In this document: positions 7,186 to 14,569 of the stretch, one piece after another
Numbering within the stretch: the stretch's first letter is position 1
Layout of the letters: each line of letters starts with the position of its first letter
Assembly: GCA_030064795.1 (NCBI GenBank)
Contig: JASJEI010000237.1
Location: forward strand, 1-17,412
Origin: Pleurocapsa sp. MO_226.B13
GTDB taxonomy: Bacteria > Cyanobacteriota > Cyanobacteriia > Cyanobacteriales > Xenococcaceae
Reading direction: 5' to 3'
DNA length: 17,412 nucleotides
The notes under the pieces: generated by a model
Database searches by the model: none
Told to the model about the DNA's origin: nothing
Seen by the model: only the letters and a program-made list of their open reading frames with translations
Translations under genes and position numbers: made by a program

Positions 7186-8064
7186 ATGCTGCAAAAACTC
7201 GGTTTAATTATTTTAGGTATTTCGGTAACGATATACATTACTCTTTGTTTACTATTGCGTTGGGGACAAACTAGATTGATTTTTGTTCCAGATAATCAAC
7301 TTAGTTCGACTCCCGAAAAATACAATTTAGACTATCAAGAGATTTGGATTGATGTAGAACAAGAGAAAATACATGGTTGGTGGATTTCAGCTACACAAAA
7401 ATCGGCACCAGTCATGCTTTATCTTCATGGCAATGCTAGTAATAATGGGGATCTGGTCGATAATGCGATGCTGTTTCAGCAGTTAGGATTATCCGTGTTG
7501 CTGATAGATTATCGGGGTTATGGTAAGAGTAGCGCGACTTTTCCCAATGAAAAAAGAGTCTATGAGGATGCAGAAGCAGCCTGGAAATATTTGACTGCTA
7601 CCCGAAACATCGAGCCTCAAGATATATTTGTTTACGGTCATTCTTTGGGAGGTGCGATCGCAATTGACTTGGCAACAAAATATCCTGAGATGGGAGGATT
7701 AATTACCGAAGGAACTTTTACTTCTATTCAGGAGATAGCAAGCTCGGATAGTCTATTTCGTTTTTTACCTTTAAATTGGATCGTGACTCAACGTTTTGAT
7801 TCGATTAGCAAAATTAAGTCTCTAGAAACTCCCATCTTAATCTTTCATGGCGATGCAGATCGAATTATTCCCGTGGCGATGGCAGAAAAGTTATTTGCTG
7901 CTGCACCCGAACCAAAACAGTTAGTCATTATTCCTCAAGCAGAACACAATAATCTACAAAGACTGGGAGGCAAACAATACCTTTCTAGTATAGAACGGTT
8001 TATTCAAACAGCCAGGAGAGATAGGCGATCGAGCTTGCAATTCAAGATCGCTCTTAATGACTAA
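7186..8064 (+). CDS. Membrane-anchored alpha/beta hydrolase
   Basis: A 292-residue serine hydrolase of the alpha/beta fold, close to the ABHD13/BEM46/YfhR group. The N-terminal hydrophobic helix (about residues 4-24) is likely an uncleaved membrane anchor. The oxyanion-hole region is YLHGNAS (79-85), the nucleophile elbow GHSLGG puts Ser153 at the active site, and Asp225 (HGDADRIIP) and His254 (QAEH) complete the triad. All three are present, so it should be active as an esterase, lipase or peptidase; the substrate is unknown. Length is normal for the group. GAGAGAG lies 17 bases upstream of the ATG. It stands alone on its strand, and a palindromic repeat separates it from the convergent ferredoxin-like gene. 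Confidence 0.88.
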   Translation: MLQKLGLIILGISVTIYITLCLLLRWGQTRLIFVPDNQLSSTPEKYNLDYQEIWIDVEQEKIHGWWISATQKSAPVMLYLHGNASNNGDLVDNAMLFQQLGLSVLLIDYRGYGKSSATFPNEKRVYEDAEAAWKYLTATRNIEPQDIFVYGHSLGGAIAIDLATKYPEMGGLITEGTFTSIQEIASSDSLFRFLPLNWIVTQRFDSISKIKSLETPILIFHGDADRIIPVAMAEKLFAAAPEPKQLVIIPQAEHNNLQRLGGKQYLSSIERFIQTARRDRRSSLQFKIALND

Positions 8065-8073
8065 TAACCGTAA

Positions 8074-8093
8074 GGGCGAACGGTCGTTCGCCC
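8074..8093. repeat. Dispersed palindrome GGGCGAAC-GGTC-GTTCGCCC
   Basis: GGGCGAAC (8074-8081) and GTTCGCCC (8086-8093) form a perfect 8-bp stem with a 4-base loop, between two convergent genes. This matches what I recall as a very widespread cyanobacterial intergenic palindrome. Its position would let it work as a transcription end for both strands, although it lacks a T run. Confidence 0.7.
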
Positions 8094-8105
8094 CTACTAG
8101 ATTAA

Positions 8106-8345
8106 TTACCACGTTGGATCGTCGTATATATTTATGGTCAATTCTGGCTGATCTCCTGGTATGGAGCTAATACAAGCACAAATAGCTCGACCATCGCCTA
8201 ATTCCACTTCACAAGCATGACAAGAACCCATCAAACAACCCGTGGCGATAAATACTCCTGCTCGTTCTGCAACTTGTAACATTGGTTCGCCTGGTTCTGC
8301 TTCCACAGTAATATTATCTGGTAAAAAACACACCTTAATACTCAT
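8106..8345 (-). CDS. Small 2Fe-2S ferredoxin-like protein
   Basis: A 79-residue protein with a beta-grasp start (MSIKVCFLPDNITVEAEPGE), then GCLMGSCHACEVEL, which gives Cys37-x4-Cys42-x2-Cys45, the first three ligands of plant-type 2Fe-2S ferredoxins. The fourth Cys usually comes about 30 residues later. Here Cys56 and Cys58 (AICACIS) are the only candidates, so the loop is much shorter than in photosynthetic ferredoxin. It is presumably a cytoplasmic electron carrier or cluster-binding protein. It starts eight bases after cobQ on the same strand, so it is very likely co-transcribed with it. A link to cobalamin chemistry is inferred from position only. Confidence 0.8.
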   Translation of the reverse strand: MSIKVCFLPDNITVEAEPGEPMLQVAERAGVFIATGCLMGSCHACEVELGDGRAICACISSIPGDQPELTINIYDDPTW

Positions 8346-8353
8346 GACGATCG

Positions 8354-9844
8354 CTAATAATGACTAGATAAGATTCCTTTTAAATTTAAATTCTTTTCCA
8401 CAATGTCAGCAAGAATATTCAGGGTTGTCTCTCTTTGGTCGCGATAGTTAGAAATGCCAGTCGCCAGAGAAGACATACCTCGTTGTTTGCGTAGTTGATT
8501 GATCCAAGAGCGTCGCCAAGCACCATTATCAAATAAACCATGAATATAGCAACCCCATACCGAGTGGCTTTTATCTACTAAACCCAAACCAGGATCGTCA
8601 AAAATAGGTAGATAGTCATCCGATCCTTCCCTGAGACGACGGCTGATGCGACTACGACCTTGATGAATTTCGTAGCCGTCTACTGGTAAACCTGCTTGGG
8701 GAAATTGAGAGATCACCTGTCTTTGGCGAGCGATTTTATTAGGAGAAAGAATAGTTGTAATTGGCAATAAATTTAAAGCGGTAAATTCTCCCGGTTCTCC
8801 TTCAAATCCTTCGGGATCGATAATTTTTTGTCCTAAAATTTGGAAACCACCACAGATACCCAATACCGTACCGCCCGCAGCAGCATAGTTCCTAATTTGC
8901 TCGGCCATCCCACTTCTTTCCATGGCTAATAAGTCGGAAATAGTGGTTTTAGTACCAGGAATAATAACTGCATCGGGATGTCCCAAAGAATCTTGAATAT
9001 CAATATAATTAACTGCTACCGATGATTCGGCTTCTAAAGGGTCGAAATCGGTAAAATTAGCAATTCTCGGTAATCGAATAACGCTAATATTGATATCTTG
9101 GCTACTACGGCGACGATTTCTTTCTAATAAATCCAAAGAATCTTCTGAAGGGAACATTTGATGACTCCAAGGAATAACCCCCAATACGGGTACTTTAGTT
9201 TTTTCCTCTAACCACTTAATCCCAGGATCTAAAAGTTCTTTTTGTCCCCGAAACTTATTAATTACTACTCCCTTAACAAGCGATCGCTCTTGAGGATCTA
9301 ATAATTCTAAAGTTCCTACCACATGAGCAAATGCACCACCCCGTTCGATATCTACGACCAAAATAGTTGGAGCGTTGAGATGTTTTGCGACTCGCATATT
9401 GGTCAAATCGCGATGTTTGAGATTAATTTCGGCGGGACTTCCCGCACCCTCACAGACGACGAGATCGAATTCTAAAGAAAGACGATACAGAGATTCTTGA
9501 ATTACTTGCCAGCCAATTTCAAAATATTTTTCGTAATATTCTGAGGCTTTGACCGTACCGACTGCTTTACCCTTAATAATAATTTGAGAGGTCATATTTC
9601 CTTGAGGCTTGAGTAGGATGGGGTTCATCTCTACCCTAGGGGAAACTCCCGCAGCCCAAGCCTGAACTGCTTGAGCATGACCTATTTCTCCTCCCGTTGA
9701 GGTGACATAGGCGTTTAATGCCATGTTCTGTCCCTTGAAGGGCGCAACTCGCCAACCATGTCTGGCTAAAATACGGCATAAAGCAGCAGTCAGGAAAGAT
9801 TTTCCTGCGTGAGATGTTGTCCCGACTACCATAATCGCTTTCAT
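8354..9844 (-). CDS. cobQ: Cobyric acid synthase
   Basis: A 496-residue glutamine-dependent amidotransferase that amidates four carboxylates of adenosylcobyrinic acid a,c-diamide to give adenosylcobyric acid, a late step of cobalamin synthesis in the cytoplasm. The N-terminal dethiobiotin-synthetase-like ATPase domain carries GTTSHAGKS (8-16) and FKGQNMALN (37-44). The C-terminal glutaminase domain has its nucleophile Cys331 in GICGGFQILG and the catalytic His435 in GCYIHG. The frame stays open 50 codons further upstream, but the family begins at MKAIMVVGTTS, and AGGAG sits six bases before this ATG, so 9844 is the start. Also called CbiP in some organisms. It lies between the Npun_F0494-family gene and the 2Fe-2S gene. 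Confidence 0.95.
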   Translation of the reverse strand: MKAIMVVGTTSHAGKSFLTAALCRILARHGWRVAPFKGQNMALNAYVTSTGGEIGHAQAVQAWAAGVSPRVEMNPILLKPQGNMTSQIIIKGKAVGTVKASEYYEKYFEIGWQVIQESLYRLSLEFDLVVCEGAGSPAEINLKHRDLTNMRVAKHLNAPTILVVDIERGGAFAHVVGTLELLDPQERSLVKGVVINKFRGQKELLDPGIKWLEEKTKVPVLGVIPWSHQMFPSEDSLDLLERNRRRSSQDINISVIRLPRIANFTDFDPLEAESSVAVNYIDIQDSLGHPDAVIIPGTKTTISDLLAMERSGMAEQIRNYAAAGGTVLGICGGFQILGQKIIDPEGFEGEPGEFTALNLLPITTILSPNKIARQRQVISQFPQAGLPVDGYEIHQGRSRISRRLREGSDDYLPIFDDPGLGLVDKSHSVWGCYIHGLFDNGAWRRSWINQLRKQRGMSSLATGISNYRDQRETTLNILADIVEKNLNLKGILSSHY

Positions 9845-9850
9845 CGATCG

Positions 9851-9855
9851 CTCCT
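9851..9855 (-). promoter_or_regulatory. Ribosome binding site deciding the cobQ start
   Basis: On the minus strand AGGAG occurs six bases before the ATG at 9842-9844. It rules out the longer open frame to 9994, which would add 50 non-conserved residues and overlap the upstream gene. Confidence 0.8.
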
Positions 9856-9903
9856 GTGCTGGAATTAATAAATATACACTGTTATAACAGCCCAAAAAAT
9901 GGT

Positions 9904-10200
9904 TTAGAGCGACAATCTTAACCAGCAATTGAGCCAATTTAAAATTCTGTCGATTAGAGACGCAGGAGGAATCTGGTCGATCGAGCCTTCCCACTCACTA
10001 ATAATTTTTCTTCCCAAAGGAGTCAGACGAAAACTATCAATCAAACCCCGTCCGTCTACTTCTCGACGCAACAAACCGACATTAATCAACCAGACTAATC
10101 GATCTTCTGTTCTAGTTTTGCTATGTGCCTCAGTGGCATAGCCTAATTTTATCCCTGTTCCATCGGTAATTTGCCCAATGGGTAGGCTTTGATTGCGCAT
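9904..10200 (-). CDS. Npun_F0494-family protein, 5' part broken
   Basis: The 98 residues from the ATG at 10200 include LVWLINVGLLRREVDGRGLI followed by DSFRLTPLGRKI and a C-terminal WLRLSL. This matches my memory of the cyanobacterial Npun_F0494 family, unknown in function, with a winged-helix-like look. Relatives are about 130 residues long and have an N-terminal CSPF-x-L-x-x-F segment. That segment is still readable just upstream in the same frame (ICSPFCLKRF, 10207-10236) but is followed by TAA at 10204-10206 and preceded by TAA at 10246-10248. Either translation now begins at the internal ATG, or the gene is a recent pseudogene. It lies between phoH and cobQ on the same strand. Confidence 0.7.
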   Translation of the reverse strand: MRNQSLPIGQITDGTGIKLGYATEAHSKTRTEDRLVWLINVGLLRREVDGRGLIDSFRLTPLGRKIISEWEGSIDQIPPASLIDRILNWLNCWLRLSL

Positions 10201-10277
10201 ATCTTAAAATCGTTTTAAACAAAAGGGAGAACAAATAAAAGCAGTTTACTTTCTAGAGAGAAATTTCGAGGGATTAT

Positions 10278-11237
10278 TTAATTATTATCGTATCTTTCGT
10301 AGGCAGCTACAATTTTCTGTACTAAAGGATGACGCACTACGTCCGCTTGAGTAAGTTCGCAAAAGGCGATCCCCTCGACGTTACGCAAAATTCTCCGGGC
10401 AACAATTAAACCAGAATCTTGAAAAGAGGGTAAATCGGTTTGAGTTATGTCTCCTGTTACTACCATCTTGGAACCAAAGCCTAAACGAGTTAACACCATT
10501 TTTAATTGAGCGGGAGTGGTATTTTGAGCCTCGTCTACAATTACAAAGGCATTAGACAAAGTACGTCCTCGCATATAAGCCAGGGGAGCAACTTCAATTT
10601 TTCCTCTTTCCATTAAATCGGGAATTTTTTCGGCATCAATAAATTCATACAAGGCATCGTACAGAGGACGGAGAAATGGATTGACCTTTTCTTGTAAATC
10701 TCCTGGTAAAAATCCCAGCTTTTCTCCTGCTTCTACCGCAGGACGAGTCAAGATAATTCTTTCGCATTCATCACTAAGTAGGGCTTTAACTGCCAATACC
10801 GCAGCCAGGAAGGTTTTGCCCGTCCCCGCTGGCCCTACCCCAAAGGTAATGTCATGTTTTTGGATGGCTTTGATATATTGCTTCTGTTTAAAAGTCTTGG
10901 CTCGAATGACTTCGCCTCTTTTTGTCCGAGCCAAAACATTTTTTTGTAGTTCTTTGTATTCTTCGGTTCGATCGGTATCGATCGCCTGAAATGCCGTTAA
11001 GATATCGGGTTCGTATAGGGCTTTTCCTGTTGACCACAACGGCTCTAAAGTCCCGATCGCTTTGGCACAACGCAATACTGCTTTCTCTTTACCTTTAATT
11101 AGTAGTTCTTGTCCCCTCAGAACTAGATTTACTCCCGTGTGACGAGAGAGTAATTTTAAATTTTGGTCTTGGCTTCCCGATAAGGCGATCGCGCTTTCGC
11201 TACTAGGTAATTGAATAGTTTGGGACAATTCGGTCAT
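10278..11237 (-). CDS. PhoH family protein (PhoH-like ATPase)
   Basis: A 319-residue PhoH/YbeZ-type P-loop ATPase of the cytoplasm, a family tied to RNA metabolism and ribosome function and related to SF1 helicases. The N-terminal part (about residues 1-110) resembles the small nucleic-acid-binding lead domain of YbeZ. The ATPase has Walker A GPAGTGKT (135-142), Walker B FVIVDEAQN (231-239) and TGDITQTDLP (261-270), all intact. Length agrees with the family. The ATG start at 11237 has no visible Shine-Dalgarno sequence. It leads a minus-strand run that continues with the Npun_F0494-family gene (77-base gap), cobQ and the 2Fe-2S gene. The usual bacterial partner ybeY is not in the window. Confidence 0.92.
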   Translation of the reverse strand: MTELSQTIQLPSSESAIALSGSQDQNLKLLSRHTGVNLVLRGQELLIKGKEKAVLRCAKAIGTLEPLWSTGKALYEPDILTAFQAIDTDRTEEYKELQKNVLARTKRGEVIRAKTFKQKQYIKAIQKHDITFGVGPAGTGKTFLAAVLAVKALLSDECERIILTRPAVEAGEKLGFLPGDLQEKVNPFLRPLYDALYEFIDAEKIPDLMERGKIEVAPLAYMRGRTLSNAFVIVDEAQNTTPAQLKMVLTRLGFGSKMVVTGDITQTDLPSFQDSGLIVARRILRNVEGIAFCELTQADVVRHPLVQKIVAAYERYDNN

Positions 11238-11633
11238 TTACAGATTTGAGATTTTAATCTTTATCTTACAAGCTCTGCTTTCAATGGAGTCGTAATGACA
11301 AAAGTTATAAGCAAAACTTTTTATTTTTAGAATATATTATTTATTTTTTAAAAGTAAATATTAAAACAATCTTAAGTAAAAATGTGAGAATTATTTGCAT
11401 TAACCAACGAGTTTACTGGCTTACAGACTCTCGAGCGTTTATTGAGAATCGTGTTTCAATAAAAATATTAGATTGGGTCTTTCTAACCTTTTTTCTTTAC
11501 TTCACTTTGCTTAATACGTTGTAAATTCTACTATAACAAGCTTATAAAGATTTAAATCTATTTTGACCTTGATTACATTGACATTACTTAATTAATACCT
11601 AAATTAACTAGGAATTAATAACTATTGACAGAT
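11238..11633. other. AT-rich intergenic region upstream of phoH
   Basis: About 400 bases without a gene. It should hold the phoH promoter on the minus strand, but I cannot pick it with confidence. The only structure seen is an inverted repeat, TTTATTGA (11438-11445) and TCAATAAA (11456-11463), with a 10-base spacer, which could be an operator or weak hairpin. No RNA gene was recognised. Confidence 0.5.
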
Positions 11634-11715
11634 AAAAAAAATGGGGCTAAAGAAACTGCTGAACTCAATAAATGCTAAAAGCCGATAGCTAATAGCTGAC
11701 AACAGTAACGCCCCA
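11634..11715 (-). terminator. Long-loop terminator candidate after the secreted-protein gene
   Basis: On the minus strand, TGGGGC (RNA side 11715-11710) pairs with GCCCCA (11647-11642), followed directly by eight T (A run 11634-11641). The loop is 62 bases and contains heptamer repeat sequence (AGCTATTAGCTAT), which could fold further. The G/C-rich stem with an immediate T run supports termination of the gene at 11745-12113. The long loop makes it unusual. Confidence 0.5.
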
Positions 11716-11744
11716 AATTTCATCGCTCAAATTAGCAACCAGCT

Positions 11745-12113
11745 TTATTCAATTGCACTATAGCTAGGATTTTCCCGAAGAGAAGTATCATAAGGATTGG
11801 TCAAATCTCTAGTTACGATTGGCATACCCATACTGGCTTGGTTATTCATGGTTTCTTCGTAAAGATTATCAACTTTCTTCCCGTCACCACTAATATGTTG
11901 TTCGGGAAATCCTGTAAAACCAAAAATAGTATTTATTTGACCAAAAATATTACTCTGGGCAAAAGCATTTTTACCATTAGCAAAATAAGCAGCTTCAAAC
12001 TTTTCATCGAGGGGTTGCATTTCTGCTTTAGCTGACAGAGAAAACAGACTAAAGACACTAGCTATTAGCAATATATTGGATAATTTAGTTAATTTAGTAA
12101 ACCTAATAGACAT
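11745..12113 (-). CDS. Small secreted protein of unknown function
   Basis: A 122-residue protein with an N-terminal signal peptide: basic residues in MSIRFTKLTK, a hydrophobic core SNILLIASVFSLFSL, and a likely cut after SAKA at residue 30. The mature part has FGQINTIFGFTGFPEQ and ends near NPYDTSLRENPSYSAIE, with no Cys. I recall cyanobacterial hypothetical proteins sharing the GFTGFPEQ segment but no function for them. The frame extends ten codons further to a TTG, but the ATG at 12113 gives a normal signal peptide and is preferred. It is transcribed away from pyrE and probably has its own unit, ended by the hairpin at 11634-11715. Confidence 0.65.
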   Translation of the reverse strand: MSIRFTKLTKLSNILLIASVFSLFSLSAKAEMQPLDEKFEAAYFANGKNAFAQSNIFGQINTIFGFTGFPEQHISGDGKKVDNLYEETMNNQASMGMPIVTRDLTNPYDTSLRENPSYSAIE

Positions 12114-12246
12114 TACTTTAATTTTAGATAAACTTCTGCTCAATCCTAGCCGAAGATTTAGGGAAAGAACAGTAGTTTCTAATTAATGAAGCAACAAAAT
12201 AGTAAACTCAGAAAAGTTTAAAGTTAATCGAGATGGCTAATAGTTT

Positions 12247-12840
12247 ATGAATACAGATCGCACTTATGACTCGCTAGGTACTGCCGATCCTGAAAGCCTG
12301 AGAGGGATTTTATTGGACTTAATTGCTAAGTATGCTTATGTAGAAGGAGATTTTGTACTTTCTTCGGGAGCAAAGAGTTCTTACTATATCAACTGCAAAC
12401 AAGTAACTTTAAGAGCAGAAGGAGCATTAGCTTTAGGTCGTCTTTTGTGGGAAATGTTACCCCAAGATACCGCAGCAGTCGCGGGTCTTACTTTGGGTGC
12501 AGATCCAATGGTTGCTGCTGTAAGTGTGGTTTCAGCTTATCAAGGTCGGCCTATTCCCGCTTTGATTATTCGCAAACAACCCAAAGGACACGGAACAAAA
12601 GCCTATATAGAAGGGCCATCTCTAGCCACGGGAGCAAAAATTGTGGTTTTAGAAGATGTTGTTACCACGGGAAGTTCGGCATTGACTGCGGTAGAAAGGT
12701 TACAAGCTGCGGGGTATGAAGTAACACAAATCCTCGCTTTAGTAGATCGAGAACAAGGTGGTAGCGAACTTTACCAGTCCAAAGGAATTGAGTTTCAAGC
12801 TTTATTTTCCATTAAAGAAATTCAACAATACTCTAAGTGA
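12247..12840 (+). CDS. pyrE: Orotate phosphoribosyltransferase
   Basis: A 197-residue type I phosphoribosyltransferase that joins orotate to PRPP to form OMP, the fifth step of pyrimidine synthesis in the cytoplasm. Diagnostic segments are FVLSSGAKSSYYINC (36-50) near the orotate site, IIRKQPKGHGTK (107-118), the flexible catalytic loop with its Lys residues, and the PRPP-binding motif VVLEDVVTTGSS (133-144). Length is near that of bacterial PyrE. The ATG at 12247 is preceded by A/G-rich sequence without a strong ribosome binding site. The neighbours are unrelated, so it appears to be a single gene, as is common for pyr genes in cyanobacteria. Confidence 0.95.
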   Translation: MNTDRTYDSLGTADPESLRGILLDLIAKYAYVEGDFVLSSGAKSSYYINCKQVTLRAEGALALGRLLWEMLPQDTAAVAGLTLGADPMVAAVSVVSAYQGRPIPALIIRKQPKGHGTKAYIEGPSLATGAKIVVLEDVVTTGSSALTAVERLQAAGYEVTQILALVDREQGGSELYQSKGIEFQALFSIKEIQQYSK

Positions 12841-12970
12841 ATTAAGTATTTATACTCTAATAAATTTTCCTACTTATAGCTTGTTTAAAAGACTTTACGT
12901 TTTGTCATACAGGGAGGAATCGTTATTAGTTAAGCTGAAAGAGTAATTATCTTCTTTATTCCTATTACTT

Positions 12971-13480
12971 ATGCAAGCTATTTCACCCCGCACTTCTAAA
13001 TCATTAAGCTGGTCTACAGCGATCCTATTTGCTTTAGGGTTTTGGCTCAGTGGCAGTTTGATATTTGACTTGCTTGTTGTTCCTGGAATGCTGACAAGTG
13101 GCATGATGAATGAGTCAGGTTTTGCCAGTGCTAGCTATATAATTTTTGGGACTTTCAATCATGTAGAATTGCTTTGTGCTGCAACTGTTTTAGCTGGATG
13201 TTTGGTTTATCGTTTTAGCGATATCTTCAATCAGAGAGCGAGCTTTAAATCCGTTTTAATCGCATTGACTTTACTCGTAATTGCTTTAGCTTATACCTAT
13301 ATCTTTACTCCCCAAATGAGCAGCATGGGAATGTCTTTGGATCTATTTTCTACTGCCAAAGTAAGCTCGACTTCGATGACGGTCATGCATTTAGTTTATT
13401 GGGGTTTAGAAGCAACTAAATTAGTCTGTGCTACTGCACTATTGCGCATTTTTTACCGTAATTCTTGTAGTTTGGTTTAG
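12971..13480 (+). CDS. Four-helix membrane protein, DUF4149-like
   Basis: A 169-residue integral membrane protein with four predicted transmembrane helices (about residues 15-40, 57-80, 93-113 and 137-160). The first helix reads FWLSGSLIFDLLVVPGM and the last region MHLVYWGLEATKL, a pattern like the DUF4149/TMEM205 type. Function is unknown. A Met-rich loop (MSSMGMS, about 116-122) lies between helices three and four; metal binding there is only a guess. The ATG at 12971 lacks a clear ribosome binding site. It follows pyrE by 130 bases on the same strand, with no terminator seen between, so partial co-transcription is possible. Confidence 0.65.
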   Translation: MQAISPRTSKSLSWSTAILFALGFWLSGSLIFDLLVVPGMLTSGMMNESGFASASYIIFGTFNHVELLCAATVLAGCLVYRFSDIFNQRASFKSVLIALTLLVIALAYTYIFTPQMSSMGMSLDLFSTAKVSSTSMTVMHLVYWGLEATKLVCATALLRIFYRNSCSLV

Positions 13481-13502
13481 TTGAAGCTTTCTGAATTTTT
13501 GA

Positions 13503-14228
13503 GCGATCGATCCTCGAAAAAACAAATACTTTTATCTGGCGGGTTATTCAGGATTCCAAACTGTAACCCGTCTTTTTAAAGAGAACTTTTTATGGATTGT
13601 ACAGCAGCTGGTCAAACTTGCTATAGCCAACATTGTCGATGAAGAAATTTTAATTTTTGTCGATAGTGATGTCGCCTTTATAAAAAGCTTTAATTTTAAT
13701 AATTTTGTCCGAGACGATCGCATCAGATTTTTCCGAGAACCTAAAGTTGTTTCTGTGCGATCGGAGTTAGGAAAATGGTCGCAGGTATCAACAAATCTCC
13801 TAAAAATTCCGCCTGTAAGTTTTCCCACTGCCAACTATTTAGGTAATTTTATTATTTGGAAAAGAGATAATGTATTTGCTTTATACAAACATTTATAAAA
13901 AGTCCATTCAAAAAGCTGGATTGAGACAGTAGCCAATTCTTGGGATTTGTCTGAATATATGCTTTACGGTACTTTTATTGAATGTATCTTAAAAGAAGAT
14001 GCCAACCATTACTATGATAGCCGACTAGTCTGTCATAATTATTGGCAGACTAAACCAATGAACGAATCTCAAATTCAAGACTTTTTTGTCTCCGTTTCCG
14101 AATCGTGTTTCGCCGTCATGGTATCTGCAAAATCGGGTACAAAACTTGAATTATTAGTTCCCCACATGATACCCGATCGCAATGCGAGCCATATTATTAA
14201 AAGATCGCCTCAAAAATCAGCCCTTTAG
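13503..14228 (+). pseudogene. DUF6492-family glycosyltransferase-like gene, decayed
   Basis: One continuous frame from 13503 to a TAG at 14226-14228 reads LWIVQQLVKLAIANIVDEEI, ILIFVDSDVAFIKSF, YLGNFIIWKRDNVFALYKHL, then SWIETVANSWDLSEYMLYGT and ANHYYDSRLVCHNYW. The DSD motif and the overall run match cyanobacterial DUF6492 proteins, thought to be glycosyltransferase-like enzymes of polysaccharide synthesis. A TAA (13896-13898) interrupts it after YKHL. The N-terminal third, including the start codon, is missing: the open frame begins right after a TGA at 13500-13502, with no ATG before the conserved part. The ATG-started frame at 13947 is only the tail of this gene. It is almost certainly non-functional, with decay recent enough to leave the frame intact. 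Confidence 0.8.
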
Positions 14229-14569
14229 TGTAGGTGATAGACGATCTTCTTAATTAGTCTAAAATTTCACAAATTACAATGATAATTATTTTAAGGGCGA
14301 GTAATAAATACACCCTTATATCCTCGTATGGTTTCGATCTACGGACAATCGAGCGTCGATAATCAATCGCTATTTAATGTAATACTAACTCTCTATGACA
14401 ATGCACTCTTCTCGAATTCAACTTCTTCGCGCCTTTGGGTCTTGGCGTGAGATCTAAACTCAAAATATTCGGTGCAATTTCAAGGAGAAATGGTATAACT
14501 AATTGTTTTTGTCCATGGTTAATTCTTAATTTCTGAATATATAAATTGATAGCCAACTACCAAATAATT
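14229..14569. other. Intergenic region with hairpin and repeat-like sequence
   Basis: About 340 bases between the DUF6492 remnant and the convergent acyltransferase gene. It holds a short hairpin, TAAGGG (14292-14297) with CCCTTA (14313-14318), and at 14424-14453 a repeat-like run of GCGCCTTTGGGTCTTGGCGT type, which resembles a dispersed sequence (CTTCGCGTCTTTGCGCC and variants) I recall from many bacterial intergenic regions. The open frame on the minus strand through here shows no recognisable protein. Confidence 0.4.

Noticed and set aside
9845..9994. 50-codon N-terminal extension of cobQ
   Set aside because: Not conserved in the family, overlaps the upstream gene, and AGGAG precedes the internal ATG at 9844.
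12114..12143. TTG start ten codons before the secreted-protein ATG
   Set aside because: The ATG at 12113 gives a standard signal peptide, and the extra residues add nothing.
12447..12719. 90-codon open frame inside pyrE
   Set aside because: Out-of-frame overlap with a well-supported enzyme gene.
13544..13834. 96-codon minus-strand open frame
   Set aside because: Antisense to the decayed DUF6492 gene, whose plus-strand reading is recognisable.
14374..14556. 60-codon minus-strand open frame in the gap before the acyltransferase gene
   Set aside because: Crosses a repeat-like sequence and matches nothing I recognise.
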